Below, piece by piece: positions 1 through 13,222 of a stretch of 64,000 nucleotides of DNA. Location of the stretch: contig JAQFWX010000001.1 in assembly GCA_027605045.1 (NCBI GenBank), positions 310,001-374,000 of the forward strand, read 5' to 3'. The stretch comes from Phallus indusiatus. Taxonomy: Eukaryota > Basidiomycota > Agaricomycetes > Phallales > Phallaceae. A model generated the notes under the pieces. It worked only from the letters and a program-made list of their open reading frames with translations, did not search any database and was not told the origin of the DNA. Both the position numbers and the translations under genes were made by a program. Every line of letters starts with the position of its first letter. Within the stretch, counting starts at the first letter, position 1.

Positions 1-2341
1 TCGAATATGTGGGTGAGCACAAGGTGAGCGTGAAGTGGAAGGAGAGAAATGGGCAACCTATTTAAACAATAATGGTTCGTCAGACTCGTCCGTTACGACC
101 CTTTAGCTTGAGTGTCCAACGGAATGAGGCAACGATGAAATTAAGGATGCAGACTCCAGAGCACAGATAAATGGAGAAGCCGGCTTTACCAAGGCCCTCA
201 GCAGACGTTCTATTCAACCTTTTTTTTTCAAGCGGCACCTGAATTTGAATCGTTCTGTGTGCTTGGCGCGGTTTCGGAAGTAGCCGCGCCAACAGGAGTC
301 AGCAGCGGATTAACATTTAGAAAAGGGGATCACAAAATGAATTTCGAATTGCTGCTTATCTCTTTTCTGGCGGCTTTAAACTATGATTCAATAGGATTGG
401 ATAACCACCGAAAGGTATGCACGGTTTCTGTTCCTCGACGCGGAACGCGCTGGGTTAAGCGAATAGCTTTTTCTCGCGCGCCTAGACGTTCACCAATACC
501 ACCGTCTCAAACTTAACATGTCTTGCCGTTTTTGATTTATTCCATTCGGTTTCTAGATTGCAAAAATGTAATCTTTGCTTCAAGGCTTCTCGCCGTCTCT
601 TCTATTGCTAACCCCGCTTCAACTCTAATGGGATTTCTTACAACCAGCCCCAATCCCGATATCGATGGCTGCGAACACGGGTCACTGAACGACCATCACA
701 TTCATAATCCTCATTCACATATGTTCTCTTTCACTTTCGCTTACAACATGGATGTCTCAAGGGTTTATAATAACACATGGAATGAAATGGGAGGCGGACT
801 GCGAATATTTGCGACTACTGCTATGATCTTTGGCGTTCATGGCCTTTTCTGCATCTCGTCACAACGTTCTGATTGCTCGTGCCTTACGGAAAGCATGCAA
901 AATTTCTGTTACTCCCGCCACATCCATGTGTTGCTTATGGAAATAACTCTATTCATCATGCGCTAGGACATTCACTACAACCTCAGTATGAATTTTTCAT
1001 ATCGGAATGAAAGTACGGAGACACCGTAATGGCGTTCATCACGTTTTCTCATATGCCCCGGTTCTCAAGCTGAAGCTGGGCATTCATGTTGGGTCTGCAA
1101 TTTCGGTGTTTAATTATGACCAGCTGACGAGCACCCGCCGGTCTAACAGCTTGAACACATCGGGTGGTCATGGTCATGGGTTGGTCGTTAACCCCGACGT
1201 TATGCGAACTGGATAAAACCAACGATGCTGCAGCGCTCAACGTTTTAACGTTTGGCCCCAATGCATTGCTCTATCAACCTGCGGACAGCACGTCGGCGAA
1301 TGAAGTCAAATAATGAGGCAAAACGCGCGGAATCTTTTATCCTTTTCGCAAGTCCTCTCGCTGCCTCTTTTTATCTCTCCGCTAATTCCGCGTTAGTTTT
1401 TCTCATACAACCACCTGATACTAGACTAGTGTAGACATGTGCACGAGTACAGCACACAATCTGTTTCAAAGCTTTGACCCTGCCGCGCTCATCATCTTCA
1501 TCTCCGTCACGGTGCATCATCTCCCCATACTATAGACTGCACTCTATCACCTCCGTATATCCGTGTCTACGCAGATCAAGCTTCGTCCCCATTTCATGTT
1601 CGGAATACAGCTCAGTCTCATGCTCGCAGCTGCAGCAGTGGTCTATTCCACCGTCCTTTACATACAAAATGAACCTGGCCGCTTTAGAAATTGTTGTAGA
1701 TAGCCAAGGGAATGCGACGCGGCCCTCGCGGATTGTGGGTATAGGTGCTGTTGTCATTGAGATTAGTGGGAGTTTCGCGTCTATCATGGGTGTTCATTTT
1801 ATTAAAATGTGGAGTTATTAGTTTTGAGCAGACTTGAATATGCGTATAATGAAACGCCTAAGGGGATGAAGTCAATGATTAACGATTGTAGATCTATATG
1901 GGAGTCTCTCATCAAGTATCCAACGACAATGCCTCGACGAAAACGACGATTAGAGGCAAGCATTATATCGCTGTAGACAGAGCGCTGATGACTGATGTCC
2001 TTTAGGCCTTAACTGACTCCTGAGATCTAACACTTTCGCTTTGTCTTCGAAAATTTTATCACATTTTCAACTCAACTTTCGTTTAGTAATCTGATGGAGT
2101 CATCAATGCACAACTTCCATTCTTTTTTCCTGTCGGTTGTACACAATGGTACATACATGATACATGCCTTCGAGATGCTTGCTTAAGCGTGATTCTTGTC
2201 GAGTAGTTCCTCATAATTAATATTCGCTTTCTTCTCTCTACACGCGCCCATTTCATGACATGCTTCAACCCCCGAACATACGATAACACAACGATAACAA
2301 ATGCAGATCACTGAGGCGAATCGCAGCATATCGATCCCAGT
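1..2341. other. Gene-poor region, no supported gene
   Basis: Only short overlapping open frames occur on both strands. None has a recognisable motif, a convincing signal peptide or a splice-linked continuation. I see no tRNA, rRNA or repeat array. It may contain intergenic sequence and decayed mobile DNA. Confidence 0.5.
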
Positions 2342-3963
2342 CTAATTCTCATCATCATCGCTATTCCCATCCTCAGCGTTTGTACCTTCTGGGGTGGAAA
2401 GCTCCGCAATGAAAGAGTGGCATACGCGCCGAAAAATGCTTGAGATTTGGAGGCTTGGCGCAGATATGTTGCTAGCTTGAATTCGTTCCGAGTTACGAGA
2501 GCGAATATCCAATGTGAAGTCGGCCACCGTAATAGCTACCAAACTTGAGCAGAGACTCAGAGATCATGAAAGATGGATGGAGAAAAAATACAGCCTTACA
2601 CATTTTGGAAGACAAGTGAAATTTTCACTCCGACGCCGGCCTGGAATGGGAGTGTCTAATGGGCTCATTATTTTAGACAAAGAATTATAATGAAGTCAGG
2701 TTCTACCACTTCAATTAGATTGAGCTATTAGAGAAGGCTTAATCAAGATTCATGCATCTTTCCACTTAAAAACCTACATAAGACAGTATTGTGGGAACGA
2801 TGGAAAGAAAGAAAGACATGACTTGAGAAAGTTATGATAATAAACCAATGAAAAAGATTTAAAGTGATCACTAACGTATAGCTGGACGTATATCTTTTCA
2901 TCAAAATCCATCAATGGATTAATCAAAACTTACTTTGTACCAGTAATATACTAATAAGACTACTACCATGACTCCGAAATCTGGTTTCGCGTTGAAATTT
3001 CCACATCAGCCATAACTTCCGGGCGCAAATACTAAATATAGCAGAGTTTGTCAAGAAATTGATAATCCCAGTGACCCCGACAACAGTGATTGTAAATTCT
3101 GCCAGAATATGTTCCGTATTAATGGTCAATCTATACAAACACAGTACATACTTTTTGAATCGCTGGTAGTGTTAATGGCAGTAAAGCTGAAGATGATCAC
3201 TGGACAAGAGATAACCATGCACTAACTCGGAAATAAAACATCCAGAAAGTACTATTGATTCTAATGGGGAGAATTAAAAGTATCGTTGTATCATCATGAA
3301 TACTTAGTATCTTACGAGATATTTTCAGTGCCAGTCCTGAAAGAAATCCAAGCCATAGTAGGATTTTTCCTCTGCCGCAAATTAAGTATGCCCGAACTAC
3401 CAGTAAGCCTACATAATTGTTCAGTATTAATAGGTGGAACATAATGATCAGACCTTGGGTTCCAATATAGGCCACGCAGGAGATTGCATTTTGGATATCA
3501 GCAAGCTCGTTACAAACCCTTTGATTGCGTTGTTTCAGACGATAAAGCATCAGAGACTGTTGGATTTTACCCTAAATTTAACTTGAGAAGTTGACAGTGA
3601 GGAATTGGTATTAGTTGATATGAAAATCTTACTGCAGGAAATTCCATCCATATATTAAGTCCCTGCTCAATCAATGTGCCATACTTTGCGAAGACGTAGA
3701 GTAATGCGGGGAAGCTGAATGACTTCCAGTCCAGCCAGATGTTTCCTATTTCTTGTGGGAGTCTCAACAAGGTAGTATACAAGAGGAGTGCTGAACTTCG
3801 TTATGAAGTTATATGTGCCTGATTCGAGAGTTAAGGTGACTTGCCCAGACAACTCGTGATTGACGAAAGAAAAACGTAACTGCGAAGGTGACCGTGCCAT
3901 AAAGTAAAAAATGATGTCGTCAGGACGTGTAACTGAAGGAACATACTCTGCATTAACTTCCAT
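2342..3963 (-). CDS. DUF6533-family multi-pass membrane protein (copy 1)
   Basis: Spliced from at least six exons. The N-terminal part has the DUF6533 signature: a hydrophobic stretch ending LLRLPQEIGNIW, then LLYVFAKYG. A second membrane block follows (VAYIGTQ joined to GLLVVRAYLICGRGKI), then a later helix before KLWLMWKF and a segment SLISILLVQ. The last exon reads VADFTLDIRSRNS and ends in an acidic tail (DGNSDDDEN, stop at 2342). This order is typical of the large agaricomycete DUF6533 family, whose function is unknown; a sensor or receptor-like role is only a guess. The intron at 3791-3844 begins with GC rather than GT. The first exon (start ATG at 3963) and the next-to-last junction are uncertain. 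The gene is paralogous to the copies at 5.3-6.8 kb and 51.7-53.5 kb. Confidence 0.7.
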
Positions 3964-5340
3964 AATCAAAATGTTAATATCGGATTCTAATTCATTTGAC
4001 CTGTTCATTCTGTTATCCAAGTCTTGGGATTCTCCTAGGCTGTTATGGAGTGATCTAGAGGTTTTTCGAAGATACTCAGTCTTTCGATGAAACTTTTTTA
4101 ACAAATAGTTCCTAGTTCACAGCCTTCGTCGCCAAGACAAGAAACGTTTAACAAGGTGGTATACACCGAATTGATACGAGTTGAGGTTATATCGTGGGAT
4201 TACTATAACGAACGAAATGTACGGTGTAAGGTCGGGAGACATCACATACCGGTGCTGGGGGTGGCCCCATACTAGAAACTTGAGGTGGCGTATAATAAAG
4301 CGCCAAAGAGAACAACATCATTCGTCACGGCATGCGTCGTCAGGCTGTCCACTGTTCACGACCGCAATCGCAAACGCAGCGCACCTTCCTTCACACCCCT
4401 TTTTTTACACCCATCACTCTCACTGAACCTCTAAGTGATACAGCCACTCAACGCGGTTTTCGGAATTACCCTAAAATTGGGCTTAGTTTATTGTTCCATA
4501 AGCGGAGAGCCCGGCGTTGTTTCCGAAAGCATGATTAGAAGACTGGAAGAAAAGGCATAAGAGCATGGAAACTTTGGGTAAAGACACCTCATACATGTAA
4601 TATCAGGAACTTAAAGCTTCAAATTTCAAAGCTCAAACAAAGCTCAAAGGAAAATTTTCTTGAAGCGGAGTTTGAATCTCGTCCCATGAGCTTGCGGCTA
4701 GTGAGATTTTTCTTCAACAGGATTGGTGACGAAGTGAATCGTCCGAAATCGGTGGGTACCACATTAAATTTCCACAAGTATAATGGCCTCGTTAGGTAAT
4801 TTATAGGATTCTTCAGCTCCGTTCTTTGTTGTTTATTCAGACCCGCAGATCTCGACATCTCATCCAATTTTATAGATGACTAGATAATTTGGAATTTTGT
4901 TTTTTAGAGCTTAACACGTCTCGACTGACTGTTTTTTTAATGATTTGGCGGTGGTATCAAAAGGGCGGACAGGATGAGTTTTAATCTTTTTTGCATTTCA
5001 CGGAATCGTACAATACGGACCCGAGACGTTCACGCTTGCCGATAGATCATAGGAGATTTTGAAGGTCATCGATTTACATGTCATACATTTGTTCCATGGT
5101 AACTTAATTAAAGACATTATTGTCGTTACACGCAATAGATATCGAAGTAGATTCACAGGTAGTTGTTCTATGGCTTCCATACGACAATTTCGGATAGGAC
5201 TCGGAGTCCTTCCGACCCGGACTCTTGCTAAGCGCATCCACCACTGTCTTCCCCTACATTTCTATCTTCCGGAGTCGCTAGTTCTGTAATGAAAGACAGA
5301 CGTGCTTGTTGAAGTACGCTTCTTAGTTAAAGACTTGATA
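3964..5340. other. Intergenic between DUF6533 copies 1 and 2
   Basis: Short open frames on both strands show no recognisable motif. No RNA gene or repeat array is visible. Confidence 0.4.
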
Positions 5341-6790
5341 GTGACGATATGTTGACAGCCTGAACTGCAGCCGAATTGCGACAACGAAGATCCAATGTGA
5401 AATCAGCTACTAAGATGGCTTCCACACTAATCAAAGGTCAAAACTCATACGTGGATATATTAATAGAAAATTAGTCTCACGCGTTTTGAAACAAAATCAA
5501 AACTTGCACTATTAAGATCTCGGGACTAATGGGCGTCTGTGGCTGTTTTTCAGCAGTTTTTACAGGATGATGCAATGATGGTTTACCGGTATAGATGAAC
5601 TGAGCTAAGGAGTGTTTAGTATGCATATACGTACATCGGACAGGATCGTTGGCACGATGGTTAGAAAGAGTGATGCAGCTTGAGAAATTACGTTAAGACG
5701 GTATCATTGCATTGACAGAAACCAAGTCTCAACTGACATAAAGCTAAAAACTCTCGTCGAATTTTTGGAAAATATTAAGTCTAGTAAGGCTTACTTTGTA
5801 TAAAAAATAAAGTAACGAGACTGCTACTATGCAACCCAATTCCGCGCTTCAAGCCTTCAACTTATGCATGCACCATATTTTCCATGCACAACTCCCGAAT
5901 ATGACAAAGTTTGTGAAACAATTTATGATACCGATGATGAGAATAAGGTTGTGAAAGGTCGTTGTTTCAACTGAAGTATGTGTTATACAAATGATCCTCA
6001 TTACTGTTAGCCTTGCTTATGAACAAACACGGAGCGTACCGCTGATAATAATAAGGAACGATATGATCATTAGATAAGATGCAGTTGTGGACTTACTCAG
6101 CAAGACATCCGGAGAACACTACCGCTTCTGTTGGAGGCTAAATATCCATCTGGTAACATAATATGTTGAATCCTTACGAAATATTCTCAGGACCAGTCCT
6201 GAAAGAAACCCACAAATCAACATAATTTTAGCTCTGCCACATACTGTTAGAAGACATGCTCGGACTACCAGCAAACCTGAAATGTAGTGAATTAGCCTGA
6301 ACGGTATCCGCTTATTAAAGAAGACCTTGGACACCGATGTATGCCACGGCGGACATTGAGTTTGCAATATCAACAAACCTATCACAGGTCCTGCTACTAG
6401 AGTTAATTCATTCATACCGCTCGATACTGCGCGGCATACTGTATGATTACCTTCCCGGCTTTATGATCAAGACTTTGATGAGAAACCGGCATCAACCTAA
6501 TGAGCGATATTCAACTTACTGCCTGAGGCCCTAAGCTCAGCCACGTGTAGAGTCCCTGGTAAAGCAATATCCCATATCTCGCAAAGACGTAAAGCAAAGC
6601 GGATAAACTAAATGACCTCCAGTTAAACAAATTGTTTTCCATTTCTTGTGGGAGCTTTGACAAAGTAGTATAGACAAGAAGTCCTGGAACTCATTATTCG
6701 CATCGCATGACAAAAATTTGATCGTAAAGTCTACTTACCCAGGCAACTTGTGACCGCCAGGGCGTAAATGTATCTGACCGTGCGTAAACA
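5341..6790 (-). pseudogene. DUF6533-family membrane protein, decayed copy 2
   Basis: The exons align one for one with the copy just downstream. They are, in order: AVTSCL joined to LLVYTTLSKLPQEMEN with LLYVFARYG; FVDIANSMSAVAYIGVQ; GLLVVRACLLTVCGRAKI; a helix IIGIINCFTNFVIFGSCAWKIW; and a final exon reading VADFTLDLRCRNSA near 5350-5430. Shortly after the KIW motif the frame hits TGA (near 5850), before the expected SLVSLLL-type segment, and I cannot find an intron that removes it. The final exon has also lost its tail. I therefore call it a pseudogene made by tandem duplication. Its intron at 6684-6738 keeps a normal GT donor where the sister copies have GC. Boundaries are approximate. Confidence 0.65.
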
Positions 6791-9700
6791 GAGGATTGAA
6801 GTAGGGTGTCGGTCAAATGGATACGTACTCCGTGCAGGCCACCTGAACGAACGAGTTAATGACAGATCTGTCAAAACTTGTGCTTGTGTTATTCATGTTG
6901 TCCTTGTTTTAGAGGAACGTGCTAAAATTCAGAAAATGATGTCGGAATTTCAGACGAAATTGTTATCAGCGCAATGTGCCATAACCCTTGTTCTACCGGT
7001 ATTGCTGCACGCCTTGGTCAGGTGAGATGCTTTTGGAGTTCGCTCATAGCAGATATTGCTTCCCTACATGATTGTTTCAATCACGACGACGGTAGGTGCT
7101 CGCATTGTCTATTCCCTCGTGAGCGCAGTAACGAGAGATGAATCAGGATTCGTAACAATAATCGCGTCTGAAAGGTGCGTGAAAAAGGGTGCAAAGATCG
7201 TATCCAATACGGCCATAATTTTGCTCATTGCGAATTCACCTCGCCTGAGTTGAGTAACACCGTGTGAAGATGGTGTAAGGGTTTAAGGGCTCGGTTATTC
7301 TAAGCCCTGAAACAAAACGAGGCCGAATTCTTTCTTTATAATGCGACGGACGCTTTGTTGCGAGCTCCCTTGGTAAATCATTTTTTCGAAAAAAAAACAA
7401 GCATAATTGACGCCACGGGTTCCAAAGGGCTAATCCGAACCAGTGTGGCACAGCCAGAGTTGCAATCCTGTACGCTCCTGCGCGCACGTATCAGTACCTT
7501 GTGTAGTGAAATGCGAGAGCGTGCTCCAATTAACCACATACCGGGAAGATTTTCTTACCGAACACTTTGGAAAACCTTGAAGTTACAGAATTACGGAGAT
7601 ATAAATATAGACAATCACTGGCACGATGTATAGCTACCCTTGCTTGATACCAACGTTTTGAGTTCACGTCGTGTTGCTTAAATCAGAAGCAATAACAAGA
7701 TATCGTTTGTTGGAGAAGCGAATGGCTGGGCTGCAAAATTGAACCAATCTTACGTAAAATCTCCTCGGCCTCGGCAAGAATGTAATTTCAAGCGGCGTTC
7801 TAAATATCTTATATATAGTTGCTCAAATTCTCGGCAATTTTTTTCCTTCTCTTCAAGAGGACTTGCCACGCTGAACGATGAAAAACTTTGACCCTACCAT
7901 CGTATCAGTGCCAATTGACTTGGGTTTCTACTCAAGCTCACTTGTTAGCCTCAAGAATAATGGTTGCTTTTCCCATGCCTAGGAAGTGTCGTGCTCGACA
8001 ACGTTTGAGGACATGGCATGTCGACTTGCGTATGGGACAATCCCCCGAGTTTCTTCTTGGATATTGGGTTAAATTAGTAGGCAAAGGTTTTGATATCTTA
8101 TTAACTGGGTAGGTTTTCACTCTATCTTTGGTATATCTATGATTCTTGCAACCAAACCTGATTTAATGAGCCTGACTCTGTCATTACTGTCAGAGTCTGA
8201 CGACATTTTCTTTTCCTGAGACTTACCTCTTGATAATGATCTCATATCTCATTCAATCACTAACAGGTTTTTTTTAGTTGTATTTGGGCTGCGTTGTAAT
8301 ATATTCCGCGATGCGGATTTATTGTCCTTGTCACTAGTAGTATCGAAGTTATAACAATAACAACATTTTTCCTCTACGTAGCCACGGTTCACGTGACGGT
8401 TTGTTGCTTGATATGGATTATGCCTGGATAGTATTTCATCATACTAGCAGAGACTGTTCCTTTCGCATCATAGTCAGCACTCGACTGAATTTGAACTCTA
8501 GCGACAGACGTATCCTACGTCCGGCTTTGACACATTTTGTGAGCGACACTGCTGACATGGACTCTAGTTCAAACGTTATCGACGTTATCATGCTCGTTAA
8601 CCTCAACATCATACTCGAGCTAGTATTCAACATCCTGGCGTCCTCGTCGACAGTGCTTTCGAATATTCTTTCGCGCCCACTGTCCTCATCAAGAAGCGCG
8701 TCTTAACAACGGTCACTGCCAGATCCCCTACGACCCAGTTATCTCGCAATCTGTCACCATCATGAAGAGTGAGTCTAGGAAGACAAGACAGGACACAAAA
8801 GAACGTATAAGGCTGCCTCCTCTGATCAGAAATACTTTCTCATTGAACTCTGTTGATGATAGCAACAGGAATGTCTCTGTCTCAAATTAGGACGCTTCTT
8901 TTTCTTTCCTATCCATTCTGCAAACTTGCAAAAAAAGTCATCCACAATATGAGACTTCACCAGGGTATGTACGCAATGTTATTGCGCGGTATCCGGTCAG
9001 GTGAACCAAGGACTGTCCGTCACGGACACGACGAAAGCCATCTAAATATATCGCGAAGACATGTATGAAAATGGAGGTATGTTTTCGTAAATTTACCCTT
9101 CGTGAATATCAATCGCATTGCAACCTTGCCCCTTCGGAGAAATATAAGCGAAGGTTCTATCCAGCCGTCCGTGAAGAGAGTTTATCCATGTGGGACATTG
9201 CGAACGAGGGTACCTAAAGCGCACTAGCCCGAACGAAATCGGGACAAACGGCTTTGTTGGTAGAGCTCAAGAATTCTCATTTCGTCGCTTGCAGATATTC
9301 TACATTCATATAACCTTTCCTGTCAAAAAATTCTTCCAACTTGCCAACTTAACCTATTGATCTTCCGGAAGTTGCCAACATTCTTTCGACGGGTCACGGC
9401 TGCAGGTCTGTCACTAATCCCCGAAGCTGACTTGCTTTTTTTTCGCATGGACCGGTTAATATACCCCTTTTCGCAATGTTTTTAGAGGTAATTATTCTTG
9501 ATGTACGACTGGACAGGGACTTCACGAAGAGTTCAAGCTGCAGCATACTTTCTTGAGGAGCGAGACTATAAACTCCGATCGTTTATTGTAAGGAAACAGA
9601 CTACTGAACCACCATGGGATGACATCGGAAGTTCAATCACCAACATCTTGGGATACCCTGGCTTAATCCCAGACCAGCTTTGGCATTCGCATGAGTTTCT

Positions 9701-12089
9701 GTTGATCACGGAAGACCGGGCTAATCTATTCATTTTGCTCAGGCTGTCGATTCGTGTTTGTTTGATTTTTCAAGCTTCTTTCGCGTGATGTTGAGCTAGA
9801 TACCTGGATCAGTGGGGTCTAAAATGCAGTTTCAGCTTAATCGAAGGCCTGCAAACTATATTTGACTTCCCAGTGATGACTTCCATCGTCCCTCTTCGTC
9901 GGTTCCGAAATCAGTTCTAGTCCGAGTCATCAATGCTGCTACCATTAATCGGTGAGAATATCTTCTGATCTATTCTTTGTTGTATGTGCTGAATCATTGG
10001 ACGTTGTAGTTGATTGACGCTTTGCTTCAAATAATTTTCACTCTGCGTGTAGCTTTCTACAGTCCCAACGGCTCGATACGAATTTATGAAAGGGGATTAT
10101 GTTGCGGGCTGAAGGCCACCTTTTGGTTTGACGAGAATATCATACAGGGTTTGGCGAAAAGACTATCAGTGATCCGCTGAATCAGGGTGATGTGACAATG
10201 GGGTAGAAAGATGATTTCCCCATATTTGGCGTGGATCAGAGTCCCATTAAGTCAACTTGTCAATGGGTATTGAGATAATCCGTCCTATTTTGTACTATAT
10301 ACATATTGAACAAGAACGGCTTTTGCAAATATTTATTCCTTTTTCACAAATTCCGGAAGGACGTTTGAATTGCCTAGTATGCCTTCTTTTCATTTCAGAG
10401 CGTTAAAGATTCCGAGTCATGTGCATGCGGGTCCGAGGACCGAAGGCACCTTTCCATCATGATGCAACGAGGCAACGTTAAAGCGCTAGTTTCTCAATTC
10501 TGGAATTCTGGGAAAGAGATAACGAATAAGAAAGAAGATATTCCACAGCAAGCTTGCAATGAAGGATTGAAATATTTTTCTCAAAGCGACTCCATGTGAG
10601 GGGGTTGTGGATAACCGTCAGTATTCTTCGTCCTCCGAGTCTGCTACTGATGTGCAGTTAACGTTTATTACGACGTAGTGTTTCAAGGTTAATTGAATAG
10701 CTGAATATGATTTGTTGTTAATGATCAATGGATATACATATAGAACTTAATGATTATGACTTCATTATATCCGGCTCCGGCCGATGACATTGACTCAAGC
10801 ACCCTTTTTCCCAAATAATTTGATAAACGAAGGCCTATAAGTGATTGTGTATAAATATTGCGATCGTAACGATGTATACTCAGCACTAAAATCTGAACTC
10901 TCCTGGCTAGTCCTATACGAAAAATGACTTTGCTACTCTTTTCTGTATGCATATCCTCGACGCTGTTACAGTAGGCTAACCCATCTATGCCATGGAGATT
11001 TCCTGAACTCCATGATTTTGCGACGATGGTGACGTTGGTCTCCAAGTATGCGGTTCCAATGATTTTTAGTGAGTTCCGAACCTTTTTATAAACATCTTTT
11101 ATCCATGATCGTGAACAACATAATTCATATCATAAGTCCAATTCTGTCACTATCCCTATTGGCAGATTATGACGACTCAACTAGAGCCGATATCATCTGA
11201 GATATTTTAAATTTGTTAACACAGTGCACTTTTTAAACCACTTGGCTAATTTGTGTCTATTTCTGTAGAGCTATGGGCAAGGTTGGGCCATACACAACCG
11301 TTAACATGCGCACCTTCAGCTATCCGTTTGAACACTCTCAAATCATCCATAATATATGTTTGTTTCTTTGAAGCTCTACTATTTAGTAATTCGGTGCGGA
11401 AACTTGGTTTTGTCAACTTGCCGGTTAGTAGTTACTAGGCTTTCGTTCTCACATTTCGACAGACACCGTTCAACTACCATCACTCGGGCATCGAAGGACG
11501 ATCATGAACGAAAATATGGGGTTTTCACGCAGCACGCGAGACTAATTGTGAAGGTGATTGAGAGAGAGGCTTCAGAATTCACATGGACCCCGTGTCCTAA
11601 ATCTGAGTCCTCGTTCCATTCTGAGGTTGGTTCCTGTTCTCACGCCGCATATACATATGTTAAATACGTTGACATCTCGAACTTGATTCCTGAATTCGAA
11701 AGAAGATATGCCGGCAGCGATACTTGTAAGAATTCACAACTAATATTACTCATATTATACAAAACATCTTTATGATTTTCAGGCGTGAAATCCGCAAAAA
11801 TTCGGAATAATAATGAAAAAAAGAATTTATTCTCAATTCGTAGAACAATAATTTTTCGACAACAATCACGTGGATTCACGATTTCCTCTTCCATTTAACC
11901 CCTGGCGCGAGCGGGTTTTTTTACTCTCGATATGACCGATGCGATGCTTCTAAACCCGATTAGGTTTCTTTGTCCTGCGGCAGCTGCCCATCTCATCACG
12001 TGAAAGCAACCCACGAAAAAGCATAAGTAGGCCGGCTATCGAACGAATATCCGAGACAGACCACAGTCCTCTCATTGTCGTAGTCTTTG
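6791..12089. other. Long gene-poor region
   Basis: About 5.3 kb without a supportable gene. Exon-like open stretches occur on the plus strand at 9498-9788, about 9830-9920 and 11356-11775. They have no recognisable motif and could not be joined into one protein. The composition is AT-rich and featureless, and no RNA genes were noticed. It may hold gene relics. Confidence 0.4.
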
Positions 12090-13222
12090 CTAGTCGTCGT
12101 TATCTTCCAGCAAACCCGTGTCCCTCAAACCCGGAAGCGACCTGTCTGGCGTTTCAGGATGAAAGAAAGGTGGTAAAGGATATGAGTCGCCGTAAGATGC
12201 GGAACCTGCGGTCGCGCTGAGAGGTGATGTTGGTTCTGGAAAAGCTTGGAGCACGAGTTGCTCCTTGCCTTCATCAGAAGCAGAGGCGGTGGGAGACCGG
12301 GAAGGGAAATTTCCGGTCATTTGCGACCACGGCTGCATCTTTGGTTTTCTTCCAAGTTTTCTGGAAGACGGAAGACGGCTTGGACTTGAGCCTCTCCTCT
12401 CGCTTCTCGCTGACGGGGTGACATTGGGGGGTGCCTCATCGGTGCGAACCCACCACGCGCCCTTGGAACGCCAATCCATAAAGCACATTTTAGTTGAAAA
12501 GAGTTGTCTACTTACCGGATCACCATCCTTTATAGGCCTTTTAATCTGTTGAAAGTTCGGAAGCCGTGATAATGCATGCCGAACACTGTTCTACAGATTC
12601 AAAGAAGTTGATCCAGTCAGTATGACTGACGAATTATATTACTTTTACATTCTCACCTGCCAACCCTTATTTTTGGGATCCGCAAACCATGCGAATCGTC
12701 TGACGATTGCGATTTCTATCTCTCGCAACGTTAGTCGTTTTTCGGGGGATCCATATATTGCGCTTTCAATGATAAAACGCAAGCCGTGAGGGGGGCGTCC
12801 CCCCTTCCGGTTACGCTCACCATCTTGAAGGTCGGCAAGATTTCCACCAGCTCCGGGAGAAGGGCCGGTTGCTGCGTTTATTTTTGTATTATATACTCAA
12901 TAAATCATTCATAAGAAAATTGAGAGAACGCACGATGAGCAGCTTCCCAGGCGTCAAACATGAGCTGGTGGTGTCTTAATGGATAATAATCCCTCGAGTT
13001 TTTGGTACCCGCGGGCTTGAATAAAGAGAGGTTGAATGATGTGCCTTCGTCGGAGACATTGCCGTCAACATCGTCTTCATCAGAGTCGGATATATGCTCC
13101 TGATATGCATGAGCTTCTGATTCGGTGAAATGATAGAACTCTAATTCATTGTGCGAGGTTCTGGAAGTGGATGGTCCGGGTTCTTGGCTGACATGAACGA
13201 TACCACTGACACGGCGGGACAT
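12090..13222 (-). CDS. Forkhead (winged-helix) transcription factor
   Basis: Four exons join in frame: 12934-13222, 12657-12871, 12516-12590 and 12090-12461, giving 316 residues. The DNA-binding domain lies in the middle. It starts GRPPHGLRFIIESAIYGSPEKRLTLREIEIAI and continues through RRFAWFADPKNKGWQ. Across an intron comes the recognition helix NSVRHALSRLPNFQQI, and after a further intron the wing, GDP joined to GAWWV. These match the forkhead pattern (SPEKRLTLREIY, KGWQNSVRHxLS, GxGAWW). The N-terminal part is acidic (ISDSDEDDVDG) and the C-terminal part is Ser/Pro-rich, as in many regulators. The start at MSRRV follows a likely acceptor (ctgcag), suggesting an intron in the 5' leader. Target genes cannot be inferred. 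Confidence 0.85.
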
